Source: Victivallales bacterium (GTDB taxonomy: Bacteria; Verrucomicrobiota; Lentisphaeria; Oligosphaerales; Oligosphaeraceae). From it: a stretch of 9,418 nt of DNA. This document shows, in pieces, positions 8,101 through 9,418 of the stretch. The DNA is taken from the NCBI GenBank assembly GCA_017963875.1, contig JAGCTA010000094.1, positions 1-9,418 of the forward strand, in the 5' to 3' direction. Numbering within the stretch: position 1 is the first letter of the stretch; the number at the start of each line of letters is the position of its first letter. The notes under the pieces are model-generated. The model was not told where the DNA came from. It worked only from the letters and a program-made list of their open reading frames with translations, and did not search any database. The position numbers and the translations under genes are program-made.

Positions 8101-8243
8101 ACTACTACATCTTCTATCAGGGGCAGAATCTTGACCGAGCACGGACGCAACTGAAACTCCTTGAGGACATGGAGGCAAAACTTCCAAAAATCAAGGAGAT
8201 TCTAACTCGAATCTATGACAAACTAGACCTGAAAAACAGTTAA
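5148..8243 (+). CDS. Fusion protein: membrane-anchored nucleotide-sugar 4,6-dehydratase (PglF/WbpM/CapD-like) + NahK-like anomeric sugar kinase
   Basis: 1031 residues in one uninterrupted frame. N-terminal part: four hydrophobic helices (about 8-32, 45-65, 82-104, 108-127); a first Rossmann-like domain with LIGGGSAG at 152-159; then an NAD-binding SDR domain from about 288 with VTGGGGSIGSEL (292-303), HAAGHKH (368-374), SSDKAVNPT (412-420), VRFGNAL (474-480), GGPVLVSD (497-504), FVLDMG (534-539) and GLRPGEKLREE (569-579). This is the architecture of long UDP-GlcNAc 4,6-dehydratases, usually about 590-650 residues. The family's Met and catalytic Lys after the SSDKA loop are Ile423 and Asn427 here, and about 26 extra residues sit at 443-468, so activity may be altered. 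A hydrophilic linker (about 635-662) leads into a kinase domain described separately. The start is supported by the first membrane helix; its ribosome site is weak (GGAAAAG, 10 nt upstream). First gene of the rightward operon. Confidence 0.92.
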   Translation: MNIGKQTKITLLLLLCDFACVWLAYFMALLLRFDFEYSGIPNRFLVTFLDVTPYLAVLPLIIYRLAHLYNRLWRFASYRELYRCIVAGILASALNAAVGLIFFDRMPLSFYAFGGFFLIFFLLCLRFSARMVNLLSSGSTRNKKGDIEYAMLIGGGSAGHLVLRDLSTTKQRNIIFKCIVDDNRDKWKCVLEDVPIIGGREQILPAVEKYKITKIFIAIPSASYSERSAILNICQETGCEVKILPGLYQFSDDEVSLAKMHNVSVDDLLGREPANVNQQEIQEFVQGKVILVTGGGGSIGSELCRQLAAYNPKQLIVFDIYENNAYLLQLELNKLYPELKLKVLIGSVRDTRRLAQVFAEYRPEIVFHAAGHKHFSLMEASPCEAIKNNVIGTYKAAYIAIVYGCRRFILLSSDKAVNPTSVIGASNRLCEMLMQAFQHLSHNGQLQKLFPPNLHVWEKLPMPNENCSIDFATVRFGNALSSDGSVFQLFQKQISEGGPVLVSDKEVTRFCMSISETVSLILQSAAYPCKGEVFVLDMGIPLRLDDIARKLIRLNGLTPDKDIVVQYTGLRPGEKLREEPLMWEEGMRKTPCNLIYVANSTRIDLDDFLQKLETYFHAVADNCEDVKERLTELVSSYHLPDEQSTGSFAADALVKAQEPINNLEQIALKFDIQGEVIAAIPMNKGYINRTYRIDVKKSDGTICNYTLQRINTNVFTDVWGLMNNFALVTNHLKDHFRLPGRPDALANQLVIKTKEGENYYENETGAWRMLTFIDHVHSYDIPETPEVFRNAGQAFGSFLKALDGLDPSSIHEVIPHFHDTYARYQALEEAITRNPVGRAAQVRPELEFVRRHVELFQIISSALRNGEIPMRLGHNDCNLNNVLFDDDTNAPVAVIDLDTVMPSTPLYDFGDSMRIGTNPAKDDEKDLSKVFCDLNLYEQYATGWLEQCGKMLTPRELELLPYAALVITSEDGIRFLMDHVNGDTYYYIFYQGQNLDRARTQLKLLEDMEAKLPKIKEILTRIYDKLDLKNS
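7134..8240 (+). other. C-terminal N-acetylhexosamine 1-kinase (NahK/LnpB-like) module of the fusion protein
   Basis: Residues 663-1031, about 370 residues, close to the length of a complete free-standing NahK. It belongs to the APH/choline-kinase-like fold: nucleotide-binding strand NKGYINRTYRI (683-693), core Lys region near IKTKEG (751-756), HNDCNLNNVLFD (874-885), matching the NahK catalytic-loop motif with Asp876 as likely base and Asn881 as metal ligand, and VIDLDTVMPSTPLYDFGD (894-911) providing the metal-binding Asp896/Asp898. Known NahK enzymes phosphorylate C1 of GlcNAc and GalNAc with ATP; the related AmgK acts on MurNAc/GlcNAc. The product, a hexosamine-1-phosphate, is the substrate expected by the uridylyltransferase encoded next. 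No internal ATG suits a separate kinase; AGGAG at 7117-7121 sits 3 nt before an ATC codon, perhaps a relic of a former separate start, which is speculative. Confidence 0.88.
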
Positions 8244-8253
8244 GGACATCAAT

Positions 8254-8997
8254 ATGAGAGTCATCATTCCAGCAGCAGGAAAGGGAACACGCCTTAGCAA
8301 ATCGCCAGACGCACCGCCAAAGGCGATGTATCGTCTGTGCGGGCGTCCCCTCCTTGAAATCGTTCTTGAACAAACCGACTTCATCGCCCCAGATGATACC
8401 TATATTATCGTTGGCTACAAGAAAGAGGAGATCATTGGCTATTTTGGCAACCGCTACCATTATGCGGAGCAGCGGGAGCAATTAGGCACGGGGCATGCGG
8501 TCATGCAGTGTGCCGACGATTTCCGGGGCTATGACGGTACGGTGCTTGTCACCTTCGGCGACATGCCTCTTTTCAGACGTGAGTCCATGAAGGCGATGTG
8601 CGAGTTCCACGAGACGAAGAAGGCCGCCTGTACGCTACTTACCGCCGTGAACCCCGAATTGGCGATGTGGGCGCGAATTGTCCGAGATGGCCAAGGCCGT
8701 TTCCGTTCCATTGTCGAAGGCAAGGATTGCACGCCTGAACAGACGAAAATCAAAGAACTTTTCGCAGGTGTACTAGTATTTGACTCGCGTCTTTTGTTCG
8801 ATTACCTGCCGCGTCTGGGAACCGCGAATGTCCAGCACGAGTATTACCTCACTGAAATCCCTGAGATGATGGCGGCGGACGGACTCACAGTTGAACTCTT
8901 CCCCACTGATGATCCCGACGATCTCCGCGGCATCAATACGCCCGATGATGTGGTTGTCTGCGAAAATATACTCAAGAAGCGTATAGAGAAGAAGTGA
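8254..8997 (+). CDS. GlmU-N-like sugar-1-phosphate uridylyltransferase (stand-alone)
   Basis: 247 residues of a complete NTP_transferase fold. Motifs: PAAGKGTRL (6-14), the nucleotide loop; PPKAM (21-25) with Lys23; EQLGTGHAV (75-83), typical of GlmU uracil recognition; FGDMPL (101-106) with metal-binding Asp103; IVEGKD (153-158); EYYLTEI (196-202); and GINTPDD (226-232) with metal and sugar Asn228. It corresponds to the N-terminal uridylyltransferase half of GlmU; the left-handed beta-helix acetyltransferase half is absent, as in enzymes that work on salvaged sugar phosphates (MurU-like role). Of the four UDP-GlcNAc contacts of E. coli GlmU (Gly140, Glu154, Asn169, Asn227), the aligned residues are Ala140, Glu155, Phe170, Asn228, so the sugar accepted may differ from GlcNAc-1-P. 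Gap to the upstream gene is 10 nt; AAGGA (8242-8246) overlaps the upstream stop codon and is 7 nt from ATG, indicating tight coupling with the kinase. Confidence 0.92.
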   Translation: MRVIIPAAGKGTRLSKSPDAPPKAMYRLCGRPLLEIVLEQTDFIAPDDTYIIVGYKKEEIIGYFGNRYHYAEQREQLGTGHAVMQCADDFRGYDGTVLVTFGDMPLFRRESMKAMCEFHETKKAACTLLTAVNPELAMWARIVRDGQGRFRSIVEGKDCTPEQTKIKELFAGVLVFDSRLLFDYLPRLGTANVQHEYYLTEIPEMMAADGLTVELFPTDDPDDLRGINTPDDVVVCENILKKRIEKK

Positions 8998-9107
8998 GGG
9001 AGGAAGCGAACATGGTTCTTGATATGAATATAAAGACAAAGGAAGCGTGATGTCAAGAAAATTAACGGAAATATGAGAAAAGCGTCAACTCTTGGGGATT
9101 TTTAACC
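8998..9107 (+). other. Operon spacer with a ladder of three overlapping mini-ORFs
   Basis: 110 nt between the uridylyltransferase and the phosphoglycosyl transferase. Directly after the upstream stop lies a strong ribosome site GGGAGG (8998-9003), 8 nt before ATG of a 12-residue ORF (9012-9050, MVLDMNIKTKEA). Its stop overlaps by one base the ATG of an 8-residue ORF (9050-9076, MSRKLTEI, preceded by AGGA at 9040-9043). That stop overlaps the ATG of a 10-residue ORF (9073-9105, MRKASTLGDF), whose stop is 2 nt from the next gene's ATG. This could keep ribosomes moving across the spacer, or be chance in an A-rich sequence. No terminator hairpin or promoter is evident. Confidence 0.4.
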
Positions 9108-9418
9108 ATGCAGCATAAGCCTTACGGAATATATGAAAGATTCATAAAACGTCCACAGGATTTTCTTTGTGCCCTTTTGGCGATTATTGTGTTATCACCG
9201 ATATTGCTGATTACGGCCATTCTGGTTCGATTAAAACTCGGCAGTCCGATTTTATTCACCCAAGACAGGCCTGGGAGAAATGGGCGGATTTTCAAACTCT
9301 ATAAATTTAGAACAATGCTACCTCCTAAAGATGGCGTTATTGATCCGACACAGGACGAGGCGAGGTTAACACCATTTGGTAAGAAACTGAGGGCGACATC
9401 GCTTGATGAACTTCCTGA
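9108..9418 (+). CDS. Monotopic phosphoglycosyl transferase (PglC/WcaJ-type bacterial sugar transferase), 3' end cut by window edge
   Basis: First 103 codons of a Bac_transf (PF02397) protein. Residues 15-45 hold the family's opening: basic KRPQDF followed by the reentrant membrane helix with the helix-breaking Ser-Pro (LSPILLI, 29-35). Then KLGSPILFTQDRPGRNG (43-59), FKLYKFRTM (62-70), LTPFGKKLR (87-95) and TSLDELP (97-103), which contains the catalytic Asp100-Glu101 dyad. These enzymes transfer a sugar-1-phosphate from a UDP-sugar to undecaprenyl phosphate, starting glycan assembly on the inner membrane. There is no N-terminal CoA-binding/4-TM extension, so this is the short PglC-like form rather than the long WbaP/WcaJ form. 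GGGGA (9094-9098) lies 9 nt before ATG. Its place after the dehydratase and uridylyltransferase suggests it uses the sugar nucleotide they make. Confidence 0.92.
   Translation, partial: MQHKPYGIYERFIKRPQDFLCALLAIIVLSPILLITAILVRLKLGSPILFTQDRPGRNGRIFKLYKFRTMLPPKDGVIDPTQDEARLTPFGKKLRATSLDELP

Noticed and set aside
1..9418. CRISPR array, insertion sequence, tRNA or rRNA gene.
   Set aside because: No spaced direct repeats, transposase motifs, terminal inverted repeats or tRNA-like cloverleaf were recognised on either strand by reading.

Overview
The window looks like a chromosomal segment of a Gram-negative gut or sediment bacterium, probably of the PVC superphylum and perhaps Lentisphaerota/Victivallales. 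That assignment is inferred from gene content only: a large secreted LamG + CBM9-like + GH123/DUF4091-type protein paired with an FAD_oxidored-family protein, next to a Wzy/Pgl-type exopolysaccharide or glycan locus. Base composition is mixed, with codon-rich genes and one clearly AT-rich intergenic region.

Layout. Positions 1-4745 form a leftward two-gene operon: a secreted multidomain glycoside-hydrolase-like protein (4745 to 1227), followed after 26 nt by an FAD-dependent oxidoreductase (1200 to the window edge, truncated). A 402-nt AT-rich divergent intergenic region (4746-5147) follows. It carries a stem-loop whose loop presents GCGGTAGC, the core of the ops/JUMPstart element known upstream of polysaccharide operons. 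Positions 5148-9418 form a rightward operon: a 1031-residue membrane-anchored nucleotide-sugar dehydratase (PglF/WbpM/CapD type) fused in frame to an anomeric N-acetylhexosamine kinase (NahK type); a stand-alone GlmU-N-like uridylyltransferase 10 nt downstream; a 110-nt spacer with a ladder of overlapping mini-ORFs; and the start of a monotopic phosphoglycosyl transferase (PglC/WcaJ core) that leaves the window just after its catalytic Asp-Glu pair.

How the genes may work together. The rightward genes line up as consecutive steps: free N-acetylhexosamine, then hexosamine-1-phosphate (kinase module), then UDP-HexNAc (uridylyltransferase), then UDP-4-keto-6-deoxy-HexNAc (dehydratase module), then transfer of a sugar phosphate to undecaprenyl phosphate (phosphoglycosyl transferase). 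This would route salvaged amino sugar directly into a surface glycan without GlmS/GlmM. The divergent GH123-like secreted enzyme could supply the free GalNAc or GlcNAc. The main unusual points are the dehydratase-kinase fusion, non-standard residues at the SDR active site and in the uridylyltransferase sugar pocket, and the ops-like leader.
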